From JABJOE01 sp964344145 (lineage in GTDB: Bacteria; Patescibacteriota; Patescibacteriia; UBA9934): 64,000 bases of DNA. The translations under genes and the position numbers were made by a program. The notes below the pieces were generated by a model. It searched no databases. It saw nothing but the letters and a program-made list of their open reading frames with translations, and was not told where the DNA came from. Below, in pieces: positions 34,164-43,161 of the stretch; positions within the stretch are counted from its first letter, which is position 1, and every line of letters begins with the position of its first letter. The DNA lies in contig CAYFME010000008.1 of assembly GCA_964344145.1 (NCBI GenBank), forward strand, positions 1-64,000, written 5' to 3'.

Positions 34164-35201
34164 TCAACGCTTCTCCAGCATCCCACTCTTGTACAGCTCC
34201 ACGACCACCATCAGTGCCGCCAAGATTGTCGGACCGAGGATGAAGCCGATCGCTCCAAACAACTGCAGTCCACCCAAGATCGACACGAGAATCAACAGTT
34301 CGTTCATCTTCGTCTTTGATCCAATCAGCTTTGGCGAGAGTAGGTTGTCGACCAATCCAACCACGACGACGGACCAGATCGTCAGACCAATCGCTGCACC
34401 AATGCTGCCGGTGATCGCAAGGTAGGCGATGGCAGGAATCATGATAAGTGCCACGCCCAGCATTGGTACTTGAGCCGCGATGATCACCAGCGATCCCCAC
34501 AACAGAGCACCAGGCACGCCAAAGACTGCCATACCGATCGTGGCAAATGCGGCTTGCACAATTGCGATGATGAGCGCTCCGAAGACCACCGAGCGGACGG
34601 TGCGGGAGATACGCTTGAGGATCTTGTCGTCGAGCTTGTCAGTAAACGGACTTAGGTCCAACGCGAGCGTGCGGATTTTGTCGCGGTCAACAAGCAGGTA
34701 GTACAGCGCGACAAAGAAGATAAACGTATGGAAGACGAGCTGGGCGGTTGACGAGAAGATCTGTCCGACATTCTCAAACGCCCACTGCGCAAGACCCTTT
34801 CCAAGCTCAATCACGTCAACGGCCAGGAGCTGTTCTTGTACAACCGGTGGGAGCGACGTCACCAGGACGTTTTGGGAGATATCAAATGAGTAGACCCAAC
34901 CATCTTCCCCAATCGACAAGTCGATAATGTCCGAAGCTTCCTGCACCATTAGCACACCGGCGATGAATAGCGGTACGACGATAATCAGGAAGAAGCCTAG
35001 GACCATCGCGAGTGCTGAGAGTCGCTGCGACTTGATGAGTCTGCGTACGCGCTTATCAATCGGTGCGAGCAAGATGGCAGCGATCCCGGCGGTGATCAGA
35101 ACAACCGCGAATGGTTGAACCACTTGCCAGAACAAATACAGCACCAGTACACTTATCACGATGAAGAACCACCGTGTGGTTTGAGAGGAGGGAGTTTTCA
35201 T
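34164..35201 (-). CDS. AI-2E family (PerM/TqsA) permease
   Basis: 345 residues with about eight transmembrane helices in the order of the AI-2E transporter family: two N-terminal, a long extracytosolic loop, then five or six. The conserved motif LVDNLLSPKLIGSKTKMNELLIL and the GALLWGSLVIIAAQVPMLG segment are present. Members export signals or act as Na+/H+ antiporters; the substrate here is unknown. Only 28 bp separate its ATG from the divergent gene at 35230. Confidence 0.94.
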   Translation of the reverse strand: MKTPSSQTTRWFFIVISVLVLYLFWQVVQPFAVVLITAGIAAILLAPIDKRVRRLIKSQRLSALAMVLGFFLIIVVPLFIAGVLMVQEASDIIDLSIGEDGWVYSFDISQNVLVTSLPPVVQEQLLAVDVIELGKGLAQWAFENVGQIFSSTAQLVFHTFIFFVALYYLLVDRDKIRTLALDLSPFTDKLDDKILKRISRTVRSVVFGALIIAIVQAAFATIGMAVFGVPGALLWGSLVIIAAQVPMLGVALIMIPAIAYLAITGSIGAAIGLTIWSVVVVGLVDNLLSPKLIGSKTKMNELLILVSILGGLQLFGAIGFILGPTILAALMVVVELYKSGMLEKR

Positions 35202-35229
35202 ATAATCAATAACGAGTCTATTCTAGCGT

Positions 35230-36264
35230 ATGACGAAACCATTGGCCATTGTGATGAGTTTGGCGATCGTGCTGTTGGCAGCGGTCGCTGTGTTTGTAAC
35301 GTATACGACGTTCATCGATCGTGATGAGTCCGAGTCCCTTGAACAAGAGGATGAACAGGTGCAAGAAGAAGAGGAAGAAGAGATTGCTGAGGAAGATGAG
35401 CAGGAGGCGCCAGCGCTGTTTGGTGTGGAGGTTGTTGGCGAAGAGCTCGACGGTGCGGTGGTGAAGCGAGAGGCATGGATTGAGAATCCGACAACGGGCG
35501 ATCGTCAGTCTGTTCGACTGTACGAACCCTCCGAGCTTGGTCCGTGGCCGATGGTTGTGTTAATTCCAGGTGGGACGGGTGATGGTTCGTCCTTTGAGCG
35601 ACCAAATATCGACGGTCCAGATGACACATCAGACGCAGTGCTTCTGGCGGCGGAAGGGTTTGTCGTTGTTGTCTACAGTCCATTGGGTACAGGGGACAGT
35701 GATGGGGACGTAAACTATCAAGGTCACGACGATCAGGATGGTTTGGCAGCGATTATTCAAGCGGTTGCCGACTTGCCGTCAACTGATCCGGATAACATCG
35801 GACTGGCGAGCTTTTCCTACGGCGTGACCGGCGCTGCGGGTGTACTAGCGCGCTATCCTGAGCTTGGCGTGAAATACTGGTCAGATTGGGAGGGTCCTTC
35901 GAGTCGTGAGTTTACAACGGTTGGATGCACAGGACGAGTCTCCAATTCGATCAGTCCGGCGAATCTTGATTGCGATGACGACGAGGTGTGGAGCGAGCGT
36001 GAGGCGGCAGCGTTTGCCAAGACGCTCAGCGTTGATTACTACTGGCGCATTCAAGAAGAAGACGATCACGTTCAGTCCACGTACGGTCACACGCTGGAGA
36101 TGGTGAACAATGCGGTTGAGAATGAGAACATGCCTTGGGTAAAATTAAACGATGGCGATGTCAACGCCACCTATGTCGCTGCGACGGTGCCTGCCGTGGG
36201 CAATGCTAATCATTTTGTTGCCTACGCAATGCCGCACATCATCGCGATGAGCGAGATGGACTAG
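35230..36264 (+). CDS. membrane-anchored alpha/beta hydrolase-like protein
   Basis: 344 residues. A signal anchor (5-28) is followed by 30 residues of Glu/Asp. The rest fits an alpha/beta hydrolase of the dienelactone-hydrolase style: MVVLIPGGTGDG (oxyanion region), a nucleophile elbow ASFSYGVTGAAG with Ser in the Ser-x-Gly position, and late acidic and His residues (GNANHFVAY). A TATTCT box ends 5 nt before the ATG. Stop overlaps the convergent gene by 4 bases. Substrate unknown. Confidence 0.83.
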   Translation: MTKPLAIVMSLAIVLLAAVAVFVTYTTFIDRDESESLEQEDEQVQEEEEEEIAEEDEQEAPALFGVEVVGEELDGAVVKREAWIENPTTGDRQSVRLYEPSELGPWPMVVLIPGGTGDGSSFERPNIDGPDDTSDAVLLAAEGFVVVVYSPLGTGDSDGDVNYQGHDDQDGLAAIIQAVADLPSTDPDNIGLASFSYGVTGAAGVLARYPELGVKYWSDWEGPSSREFTTVGCTGRVSNSISPANLDCDDDEVWSEREAAAFAKTLSVDYYWRIQEEDDHVQSTYGHTLEMVNNAVENENMPWVKLNDGDVNATYVAATVPAVGNANHFVAYAMPHIIAMSEMD

Positions 36265-36761
36265 ATATGGCACACGGCGCAGGCGTTGTTCAGGCGTTTG
36301 GCTGAGTAGTGCAAGGCAGCTGCCGTGAGAGCTAGAGCAAAGATCGCAAAGTAGATACGGTACTCAACCACGAAGGCTGTTGCTCCTAGACCAAACAATG
36401 AAAGAATGGACGAGTAGCAGGCGGCGCAGGCGAGCGTTGCCGCAAGCGAGCCGGTGAGAATGCCCGTGAGGGTTGTCGCCTTGACAACCTTCTTGGCAGC
36501 CGAGCTCGCTTTGCGTTTGTGATGGATGACCGTCTGCATGGTCAACAGCAAACCGTTGCCGATCGACAGGACAGTGACAAGAGCGGTGCCGGGCGCACCG
36601 AGTAATTCGATTTGAAACAACAAGTCGTTTCCGGGCGTGGTCCACACAGGAATCAAGAGCAACAACAAGAACAATCCAACGGAGCTGACCACAAAAACCG
36701 ACCACCCGCAGGGGTCAGCAAAGGTTTGGCGTAGCGCTTGTTTCCACATCATTATTGACAT
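36261..36761 (-). CDS. small membrane protein with two Cys pairs
   Basis: 166 residues with four hydrophobic helices. A CAAC motif (ATLACAACYSSILSLFGLGA) resembles the metal-pair helix of MerT/MerC-type transporters, and the C-terminus ends in CAVCHI. Metal transport is therefore possible but not shown. A TATCAT box ends 6 nt before its ATG, again predicting a leaderless transcript. It is resident in composition. Confidence 0.78.
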   Translation of the reverse strand: MSIMMWKQALRQTFADPCGWSVFVVSSVGLFLLLLLIPVWTTPGNDLLFQIELLGAPGTALVTVLSIGNGLLLTMQTVIHHKRKASSAAKKVVKATTLTGILTGSLAATLACAACYSSILSLFGLGATAFVVEYRIYFAIFALALTAAALHYSAKRLNNACAVCHI

Positions 36762-36779
36762 GGCGCTATGATAGCACCG

Positions 36780-36808
36780 TTGACCCCCCAGGTGAAATAT
36801 GGTCTTAT
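36780..36808 (+). promoter_or_regulatory. promoter of the second KH gene
   Basis: TTGACC, 17-nt spacer, TCTTAT. Transcription would start about 45 nt upstream of ATG 36859, ruling out the earlier in-frame ATG at 36799. Confidence 0.5.
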
Positions 36809-36858
36809 GGATGACGTTGGAGAGAGACGTTGTGGGACCTGCACTAAAGAGGTGTGAA

Positions 36859-37137
36859 ATGCCCGATGAAGATCTGGAAGGCCATAGGCGCGTCGAGGAG
36901 GGGATACGTGGGTTCGTTGCGTTGATGACGGATTACCCGAAGGAGGTAGAGGTCGTGGCGACGCCGGGAGAAGCCACCATGGTGATGATCCTCATCCGGG
37001 TCAATCAGCGTGATCTCGGTCGCGTGATCGGCAAGAAGGGGAAGTGGCGAGAGGCTCTTCAGAAGCTGATCGAAAAGCCGATTTCTGGAGCGCGCGGTCA
37101 CCGCTATCGCCTCGACGGTATTATCGCCCTCTCGTAG
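36859..37137 (+). CDS. second KhpA-like KH-domain protein
   Basis: 92 residues from ATG 36859 after GAGGTG. The order of elements and the GxxG loop in LGRVIGKKGKWREAL match KhpA, a paralog of the protein at 4123-4497 but diverged and without the acidic tail. GC-rich with its own promoter, ribosome binding site and a strong terminator (37152-37176). Why a small genome keeps two single-KH proteins is unclear; the second may have arrived with the GC-rich set. Confidence 0.88.
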   Translation: MPDEDLEGHRRVEEGIRGFVALMTDYPKEVEVVATPGEATMVMILIRVNQRDLGRVIGKKGKWREALQKLIEKPISGARGHRYRLDGIIALS

Positions 37138-37151
37138 GGTCGTTACGTTGC

Positions 37152-37176
37152 GTAGGCTCGCCTTCTCAGGCGAGCC
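37152..37176 (+). terminator. terminator of the second KH gene
   Basis: AGGCTCGCC / GGCGAGCCT hairpin with a short loop. Confidence 0.7.
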
Positions 37177-37229
37177 TTGGTGCATCCAATTTTTTTACCT
37201 AACCTTCGTCTTGTTTTGTACGTTTTTAC

Positions 37230-37258
37230 TTGACAAACGGGGGGAAATTTGCGAAAGT
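37230..37258 (+). promoter_or_regulatory. promoter of the secreted protein-kinase unit
   Basis: TTGACA, 17-nt spacer, weak -10 GAAAGT. GGAGG lies 8 nt before the ATG at 37311. Confidence 0.45.
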
Positions 37259-37310
37259 CAAAAGGACAGGACATACGTCCTGACTCTTTCCAATCCGGAG
37301 GACTAACACC

Positions 37311-37982
37311 ATGCTGATGCTCATCACGATGATGCTGACGATCGGGACCGCGATGGCCCAGGAGCCCGCGTCCGTTCAGACCGACGAGATCGAAGAGACC
37401 GAGCAGACGGATCGGCCCGTCCAGGTCGAGTCCGAGCCCGCGCCGGTCGTCGAGTCCACGGTGGCCGACTGCGAGGGCGTGACCCTCGCGACCTTCGAGA
37501 CCGCCGACGAGACCGCCGCCGCCCTGCTCATGGACCTGGAGACCGAGAAGCTTCTCACCCTGGAGCTCGACACGATCGCCAAGCTGATCTGTCTGGATGG
37601 TCGTCTGACGCCCTCGGCGTCGGCCTCGATCCACGGCATGACGGCGATGGCCTCGCTGGTCGATCCCCAGCGTGACGAGTCCCAGGTGCGCGCGGCGCTC
37701 TATGCCGCCGGTCTGGCCTCGGCGACCTACGAGCTGCCGAGCATCATCCCCCGCACGCACAAGCTGCGCACCATGCAGGCGGATGCCGCTGCCTACGCCA
37801 GCGCGATGGACACCATGTCCGCCCCCGAGGGCTCTGTCCTCGTGGTCGACGGCGTGACCAGCCGCACTCGGCGCATCGGCGCCCCGGCAGTCGTGCAGAT
37901 CCAGACGGACGGCGAGATCTCCTCGACCGTCTACCTCGCCCCGGCCGTCGCCTTCGACAGCGGAGGTGACGATGCCCAATAG
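37311..37982 (+). CDS. secreted protein upstream of the Ser/Thr kinase
   Basis: 223 residues with a signal peptide MLMLITMMLTIGTAMAQ. A Glu/Thr/Val-rich linker (18-50) and a helical domain with two Cys follow. No family is recognised. It is GC-rich, and its stop lies 31 bases before the kinase ATG (38014), so both probably share a transcript. It could be a periplasmic partner of the kinase's outer domain. Confidence 0.78.
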   Translation: MLMLITMMLTIGTAMAQEPASVQTDEIEETEQTDRPVQVESEPAPVVESTVADCEGVTLATFETADETAAALLMDLETEKLLTLELDTIAKLICLDGRLTPSASASIHGMTAMASLVDPQRDESQVRAALYAAGLASATYELPSIIPRTHKLRTMQADAAAYASAMDTMSAPEGSVLVVDGVTSRTRRIGAPAVVQIQTDGEISSTVYLAPAVAFDSGGDDAQ

Positions 37983-38013
37983 TAGCCCACAACCACTAGA
38001 TCCTGGAGGACCT

Positions 38014-39744
38014 ATGTCGACGAGACCGTCGTCCGAGGCCCTCCAGCGTGAGGGTCTTGCTGCTGTCTACGATGACCTGGAGGTCATCGCCGCTGGTGGT
38101 GCAGGGATCGTCTTCTCTGGTGTCCACCGTGGTCTGCGCCGGAAGGTGGCAATCAAGCTGCTCCTTCCGGCCATGATGAAGTCTGTGCCGATGCGCGAAC
38201 GCGCCCTGCGCGAAGCGCGAGCCATGGCCCAGGTCGAGCACCCCAACGTCGTTCGTGTCTACAACGCTGGGATCATCCAGCTCACGGGTGCGGACGTCGC
38301 ACTGCTCACCGAGGGTCTCACCGCTCTGCGTATCGCGGCAGTCTTTCCGCAGAACGCCAAGACCGTGTTCATCGAGATGGAGTGGGTCGAGGGAGGTACG
38401 CTGCAGGACTACATCGCCAAGGGGCAGCCCTTGGTGCAGGCCCGGGCAGCGGCTATCTTGCTCGATTTGCTGAGCGCTCTGGATGCCGTCCACGCCAATG
38501 GGATCGTCCATCGCGACGTCAAGCCGGCCAACGTCATGCTCACCGAGGATGGCGATGTGAAGCTCACCGACTTTGGTCTGGTGAACTCGCAGGAGGCTGG
38601 TCTCACGCGCGTGGGCACCAAGATGGGAACGCCCGGCTACATGCCGCCGGAGCAGGATCGTGATGCCAAGTCGGCTGATCTCACGGCTGACCTGTACGCC
38701 GCGGCCGTGGCCTTCCACTGCCTGCTGCGTGGACGCGATCCGGTCGGAGCACACTGCCACGGCGTGCTCGCGCCGATGTTCTGCGATCTGGTGGAGGACC
38801 GGGAGCGCGATCCCGAGCGCCCGGAGCTTGCGAACTTCTGGCGTGACATCGGAGAGCCGCTCAGGGCCTTCATCATCCGCGCAACGCGTCGGGCGCCAGA
38901 AGACCGCTTCGACAGCGCTGCGGAGATGGCCACGGCTCTGCGCGAGATCGAGAATGAGCTGTTGGTAACGCTACCTTCGCCTGAAACGCTGGTGGCCACC
39001 GAAGGTGTCGACTCGCTGCTGGACGACGGACACACGCATCCCATCGAGCTTGGTCAGCTGCCGCTGGTCGATCTCGATGATGAGGACGACATCCTTCGAC
39101 CTGCCTCTGACGACGACCTACCCTGGGATCCGAACCCGACGCCGCGTCGCCTCGGTCGCTGGATCGCCGCAGCTCTCGCGCTGGTCCTGGTGATCGGTGT
39201 GGGGGCGTGGAGCTTCAACGGTCAGGGTGAGTCCGCTCCGCCAGCTGATGTCGCGTCGCTCAACCCCATCGAGCAGCCCGTACAGATGGTCGAGACGGTC
39301 GCGTCTCCTGAACCCGGGCCCAGCACGGAGCTCGCTGCTGCCCTGGTGCAGCCTGAGCCCGAAGTCGAGCCCGTCGGGTCATCCGACCCGACGGCCCGGT
39401 CGAATGACCGGGCTGAGCCCGAAGTCGAGCGAGCCGTGAAACGAACGGTTCCAGTGCGCGCCAAGACCGCAGTGGTTGAGGTCGTCGAACTGGAACCCGA
39501 GCCCGAGATCGAAGCGCCCCCGCGCATCACGGTCTCCGGCGACGCCAAGGCCGTCTGGCTCTCGCAACGTGGCACCTTCCACCAGCTTCCTGCGGATGTC
39601 CCGCCTGGTACCTACCGCCTGTTCGTCCAGTACGAAGGTGGTGAGCGCAAGCAGGCCCTCGATGGGTTCATCGAGGTGACTGACGGACCGGCAACGGTCC
39701 TGTGCAGCTCCCAGGCTGATGTCTGCAAGTGGCGCCCGATGTGA
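38014..39744 (+). CDS. transmembrane serine/threonine protein kinase (Hanks type)
   Basis: 576 residues from ATG 38014 (GGAGG 5 nt upstream). Kinase domain 20-315: glycine loop AAGGAGIVF (26-34), Lys48 in VAIK, catalytic HRDVKPAN (166-173), DFG (186-188), and activation-loop end MGTPGYMPPEQ. An acidic juxtamembrane stretch, one transmembrane helix (about 382-400), a Pro/Glu linker and a C-terminal outside domain follow. It should phosphorylate cytosolic proteins in response to an outside signal. The GC-rich PP2C at 31822-32598 is the natural counterpart. Confidence 0.95.
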   Translation: MSTRPSSEALQREGLAAVYDDLEVIAAGGAGIVFSGVHRGLRRKVAIKLLLPAMMKSVPMRERALREARAMAQVEHPNVVRVYNAGIIQLTGADVALLTEGLTALRIAAVFPQNAKTVFIEMEWVEGGTLQDYIAKGQPLVQARAAAILLDLLSALDAVHANGIVHRDVKPANVMLTEDGDVKLTDFGLVNSQEAGLTRVGTKMGTPGYMPPEQDRDAKSADLTADLYAAAVAFHCLLRGRDPVGAHCHGVLAPMFCDLVEDRERDPERPELANFWRDIGEPLRAFIIRATRRAPEDRFDSAAEMATALREIENELLVTLPSPETLVATEGVDSLLDDGHTHPIELGQLPLVDLDDEDDILRPASDDDLPWDPNPTPRRLGRWIAAALALVLVIGVGAWSFNGQGESAPPADVASLNPIEQPVQMVETVASPEPGPSTELAAALVQPEPEVEPVGSSDPTARSNDRAEPEVERAVKRTVPVRAKTAVVEVVELEPEPEIEAPPRITVSGDAKAVWLSQRGTFHQLPADVPPGTYRLFVQYEGGERKQALDGFIEVTDGPATVLCSSQADVCKWRPM

Positions 39745-39752
39745 TCTCAAGT

Positions 39753-39832
39753 GCCCCGCCCCCGGAACTCCGGGCGGCGGGGCATCGTGCGTGTGGATGC
39801 ACGACACCCACCCGGAGTCCCCAGGTGGGTGC
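39753..39832 (+). terminator. double terminator after the kinase gene
   Basis: Two successive hairpins: GCCCCGCC / GGCGGGGC (39753-39783) and CACCCACC / GGTGGGTG (39806-39832). The second may serve the convergent gene. Confidence 0.6.
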
Positions 39833-39848
39833 TTGTCGTCGTAGACCG

Positions 39849-40841
39849 CTAGTCATCGTCGTCGATGATGTCGACGTGCGGTCCCGTCGGGATCTGCAGG
39901 ATGGTCACCAGCCCACGCCTCTGCTGCGCATGGGCGACCGGCGAGCTGGCCATGATGGTCTGAGGCACTCGATGCGGAAGGATCTCCATCCGAGCGAGTT
40001 GTGCCATCACGTCGGGTTCCTTGGCGCGGGCGTGGAGCATGCTCAGCGCCGCCTGCAGCACGGTCGCGTGAGTCATGCGGCAGATGTCGTGGGGAAGCGC
40101 GTCCATCTCGTCGTCATACCAGTGGTCCATGACAGCATCGAGGTCTCGATCACTGAGCGTGTCGATGCGCGCGATCGAGCGCTCGCGGTCGGCCCCCAGG
40201 AAGGAGGCGCTCCGACGCCAGTTGCGCCAGCGACGGCCCCAGTCTCGCTTCCCCTTGGTCTCGTTCCACTCGCACGCGCGTTCGTTCGCCAGCGCGATAC
40301 CGGGCGTAGCCGACCAGGTGACCTCTGCGTGTTCGCTGCCGTCCATCTTCATGTGTGCGAAGGCGGCGAGAAACGCACCGGTCCACAGCGGCGTGGCCGT
40401 CGGCCGCGTGGAGATGTCGATGGCGAGCCGCTTGAGCTGCTCGTACGGACTCTCACCGCTCACCGCCTTGCGACGGTAGCGGTCCATCGTGGCCTTGGTG
40501 CGCGGGTGGACCGTCGCTCGCCAGTACAGCACATACCCCAGCACGGTCTTGCCGTCGGGCTGGAAGATCGCATCGATGCGCCCGAGGTGGATCACGGCCG
40601 CGGACCGGAGAGCGTCGAAGCCGATCAGGACACCGTCTTCGATCGGAGGGAAGTCGATCTCCATGCCCATGTAGTCCTGGCTGCGCTGGGCAGCGTCCGA
40701 CATGGGTGCGAGCAGGACCCTCCCGTCGGGCGGCATGACGATGTCCGGTCGTCGGTGCAGTCGTCCTTCCTTGAAGGCCTTGCCGAGGAAGCGCTTGCGA
40801 TCTCGTTCTTCCATCCCCATCAGCTGTTCGTAGGTGATCAT
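39849..40841 (-). CDS. unknown protein, tandem paralog 1
   Basis: 330 residues, GC-rich, ATG 40841 with GGGAGA 5 nt away. It shares an N-terminal pattern (a short helix with Glu-Leu-Met/Gln-Leu-Met then a run of Arg/Lys), the central AIFQPDGKTVLGYVLYW block (about 92-108) and a DHWYDDEMD-like segment with the neighbour at 40979-41962. No signal peptide, membrane segment or known domain was recognised. It appears to be a soluble cytosolic protein. It has its own promoter (40868-40896). Confidence 0.75.
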   Translation of the reverse strand: MITYEQLMGMEERDRKRFLGKAFKEGRLHRRPDIVMPPDGRVLLAPMSDAAQRSQDYMGMEIDFPPIEDGVLIGFDALRSAAVIHLGRIDAIFQPDGKTVLGYVLYWRATVHPRTKATMDRYRRKAVSGESPYEQLKRLAIDISTRPTATPLWTGAFLAAFAHMKMDGSEHAEVTWSATPGIALANERACEWNETKGKRDWGRRWRNWRRSASFLGADRERSIARIDTLSDRDLDAVMDHWYDDEMDALPHDICRMTHATVLQAALSMLHARAKEPDVMAQLARMEILPHRVPQTIMASSPVAHAQQRRGLVTILQIPTGPHVDIIDDDD

Positions 40842-40867
40842 CCCATCTCCCGGAGAGGTGCGATCTT

Positions 40868-40896
40868 ATCTAGCCCGTTTTTTTGGGCATTGTCAA
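40868..40896 (-). promoter_or_regulatory. promoter of tandem paralog 1
   Basis: TTGACA (40896-40891), 17-nt spacer, CTAGAT (40873-40868). The sequence after it, AAGATCGCACCT, matches the promoter region of paralog 2 except for one base. Confidence 0.6.
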
Positions 40897-40919
40897 GCGC
40901 TATTTAACAAATGCACGTA

Positions 40920-40944
40920 GCCCACCCAGGAGTTCCTGGGTGGG
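40920..40944 (-). terminator. terminator of tandem paralog 2
   Basis: GCCCACCCAGG-AGTT-CCTGGGTGGGC, a perfect 11-bp stem between the two paralogs. Confidence 0.7.
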
Positions 40945-40978
40945 CGCTTGTGACGGGGTGCGGTGGTTGTGCTGGCTA

Positions 40979-41962
40979 CTAGAGAGGATCCCGGAGTCCC
41001 AGGATCGTCACGAGTGGCACAGCAGCCCGAGCCTCCTCGACCACTCCATCGTAGCCCAGACCGATGGTCTTGGGGACCTGCTGGAGCGGGATGCCGGCTT
41101 CGCGCAGTCCCATGCGTCCCTCGGCGGTGTCGCAGGCGAAGGTGTGGCAGAGGCTGTCGGAGGCGGCGACCACCGTGTCCTCGGCGACGCGCGCGATCTG
41201 GTAGACCTTGCCGTCCTGCTCGTCCTCACCCTGGTACCAGTGGTCGTCCATGGCGTCGATCTCGTCGTCGCTGGGTGCGTCGATCCAGCGCAGGTGGCGC
41301 GTGCGCTCCGGGTGGTCGAAGGCCTGCCCGCGAACGCGCGCTGCCAGCCCTCCGAGGACCGGTCGCTGACCGTGCTCACGGTTCCAGTCCCGGGCGTAGT
41401 CCGTCGCCTCGATGATGCCCATGCGCGACGACCAGGTACGCCAGAGGAAGGGGTCCCCGTCGCGCCGAATGCCGCTGTAGCTCGCCATGAAGGCACCGTG
41501 GTAGATCGGCAGGCGAGCGCTGAGCTGGCGGACGGCCTCCTTGAGCCGGTCGTGCGGACTCACGCCATCCTTGGAGGCGTGGTATCGCTCGAGCAGGGTC
41601 GGCAGAGACGGGTAGAAGGTGCTGGCCCAGTACAGAACGTAGCCGATGAACGTCCCGTCGGCCTGGAAGACCGCTTCGATGTTGTACAGCCCCACGCCGG
41701 TCGCCGCGAGCAGCGGCTGCTGGCCCTCTCCGCTGGGACGGTTGACCATCACGAGCTCACTCATGTCCTGGGGCAGCGCGATCTGGATCTGGGCGGCTTC
41801 GTCGCTGAGCTGTCCGTGGGCGAGCTCGCAGCTCAGGATCGTCGCCCCGCTGGGAACGACCAGGGCTCGTCGGCGCAGCAGCGTTCGTTCTTCGAGGAGG
41901 GTCGCGAGGCGCGCGCGGCGTTCTCGATCCCCCATCTCCATCAGTTCTTGTACATCGACCAT
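40979..41962 (-). CDS. unknown protein, tandem paralog 2
   Basis: 327 residues, GC-rich, ATG 41962 with GAGG 9 nt away. It shares with paralog 1 the AVFQADGTFIGYVLYW block, the MDDHWYQGEDE segment, and the general order of helices. The duplicates have clearly drifted while keeping length. Function is not recognised. Each copy is a separate promoter-gene-terminator unit, so the duplication copied the entire cassette. Confidence 0.75.
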   Translation of the reverse strand: MVDVQELMEMGDRERRARLATLLEERTLLRRRALVVPSGATILSCELAHGQLSDEAAQIQIALPQDMSELVMVNRPSGEGQQPLLAATGVGLYNIEAVFQADGTFIGYVLYWASTFYPSLPTLLERYHASKDGVSPHDRLKEAVRQLSARLPIYHGAFMASYSGIRRDGDPFLWRTWSSRMGIIEATDYARDWNREHGQRPVLGGLAARVRGQAFDHPERTRHLRWIDAPSDDEIDAMDDHWYQGEDEQDGKVYQIARVAEDTVVAASDSLCHTFACDTAEGRMGLREAGIPLQQVPKTIGLGYDGVVEEARAAVPLVTILGLRDPL

Positions 41963-42002
41963 GGGTGTGGTCCTCGAGGTGGAAGTTGGAAGGTGCGCTC
42001 TT

Positions 42003-42053
42003 ATCTAGCCTCAGCGATGGTCTGTTGTCAAGGTAGAGTTTACGCGCTACACT
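42003..42053. promoter_or_regulatory. divergent promoters sharing one -35 element
   Basis: Minus: TTGACA (42031-42026), 17 nt, CTAGAT (42008-42003) for paralog 2. Plus: TTGTCA (42025-42030), 17 nt, TACACT (42048-42053) for tsaD. The seven bases TTGTCAA (42025-42031) serve both. Confidence 0.65.
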
Positions 42054-42059
42054 CCGTTT

Positions 42060-43145
42060 ATGCGAATTTTGGGCATTGAAACGAGTTGTGATGAGACCGC
42101 CGTGGCGGTTGTTTCTGATCAGGCGCTGTTGTCATCGTGGAAGGCGCGACCATTGAAGGTTGATCTCGCCAAGGTCCTCTCGCAGGTGAAAAAGCATGAA
42201 GAGTACGGCGGCGTAGTGCCCGAGGTCGCGGCGCGTGAGCATCTGCAAGCCATGGGTCCAATGCTTGCCAACGAGATACCGTTTGACGGGCAAGATATTG
42301 ATGTGATTGCGGTGACGGCTGGCCCAGGACTTGCTCCAGCGCTTCGCGTTGGCGTTGAGACAGCGAAGACGTTGGCCCTGCTGTGGGGTGTGCCGTTGAT
42401 TCCCGTGTGTCATCTTGAAGGTCACATTTATGCCAGCTGGCTTCCGCAGGCAAAGCGTCTTTTTCCGTTTCTGCCACAGCCCGTTCCTCAGTTTCCAGCG
42501 CTCTGTTTAATTGTGTCAGGTGGTCATAGTGAGTTGGTTGTGATGAAAGACCACGGACAGTTCGAGCGCATCGGTGAAACATTGGACGATGCAGCCGGCG
42601 AGGCCTTTGATAAGGTCGCCAAGATGCTCGGGCTTCCGTATCCTGGTGGGCCGCAGATTGCCAAGCTCGCTGTCGGTGGTCAGGTTGATGCGTTTGATTT
42701 TCCAAGAGGACTTCTTAATCGTGACAACCTCGACTTTAGTTTCTCCGGGCTCAAGACATCGGTGCTTTATACGCTCCGATCTAATGAGGATCAGCTTGAA
42801 GACGAAACTTTTCGGCGTAACGTCGCAGCATCGTTCCAAGAAGCGGTTGTCGACGTCCTTGTACGCAAGACCATGCGTGCGGCAAAGCCCGGCAGGTGGC
42901 CGGGCAAGCAGGTGGAGCCCGCATCGATTGTATTGGCTGGAGGTGTGGCGGCAAACATCGAGCTGCGCGCGCGGATGAAAGCCAAAGGGAAAGAGCATGG
43001 CATCAGAGTATTTGTTCCACCGCTCACGTACTCGCTTGATAACGCCGCGATGATCGCTGCGGCTGGATACTTCCGAGCCCAAGATGAATCGAACTTCATC
43101 GATCCGCTTGAGCTGGCGGCGGATCCGAATAAAGACATAGTATAA
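42060..43145 (+). CDS. tsaD: tRNA t6A biosynthesis protein TsaD
   Basis: 361 residues, the Kae1/Qri7/YgjD ASKHA-fold enzyme that transfers threonylcarbamoyl to A37 of ANN-decoding tRNAs. MRILGIETSCDETAVAVV, EVAAREHL, and the metal-binding HLEGH with SGGHSELV are present, as are the DDAAGEAFDK and GGVAANIELR motifs. The -10 box ends 6 nt before the ATG, so the message should start at the A of ATG. It is followed 16 nt later by tsaE, another enzyme of the pathway. Confidence 0.97.
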   Translation: MRILGIETSCDETAVAVVSDQALLSSWKARPLKVDLAKVLSQVKKHEEYGGVVPEVAAREHLQAMGPMLANEIPFDGQDIDVIAVTAGPGLAPALRVGVETAKTLALLWGVPLIPVCHLEGHIYASWLPQAKRLFPFLPQPVPQFPALCLIVSGGHSELVVMKDHGQFERIGETLDDAAGEAFDKVAKMLGLPYPGGPQIAKLAVGGQVDAFDFPRGLLNRDNLDFSFSGLKTSVLYTLRSNEDQLEDETFRRNVAASFQEAVVDVLVRKTMRAAKPGRWPGKQVEPASIVLAGGVAANIELRARMKAKGKEHGIRVFVPPLTYSLDNAAMIAAAGYFRAQDESNFIDPLELAADPNKDIV

Positions 43146-43161
43146 GTCTTATAGGACCTAT

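Noticed and set aside
39729..42079. Two plus-strand open frames of about 390 codons
   Set aside because: Antisense shadows of the tandem paralogs, without starts or family signatures.
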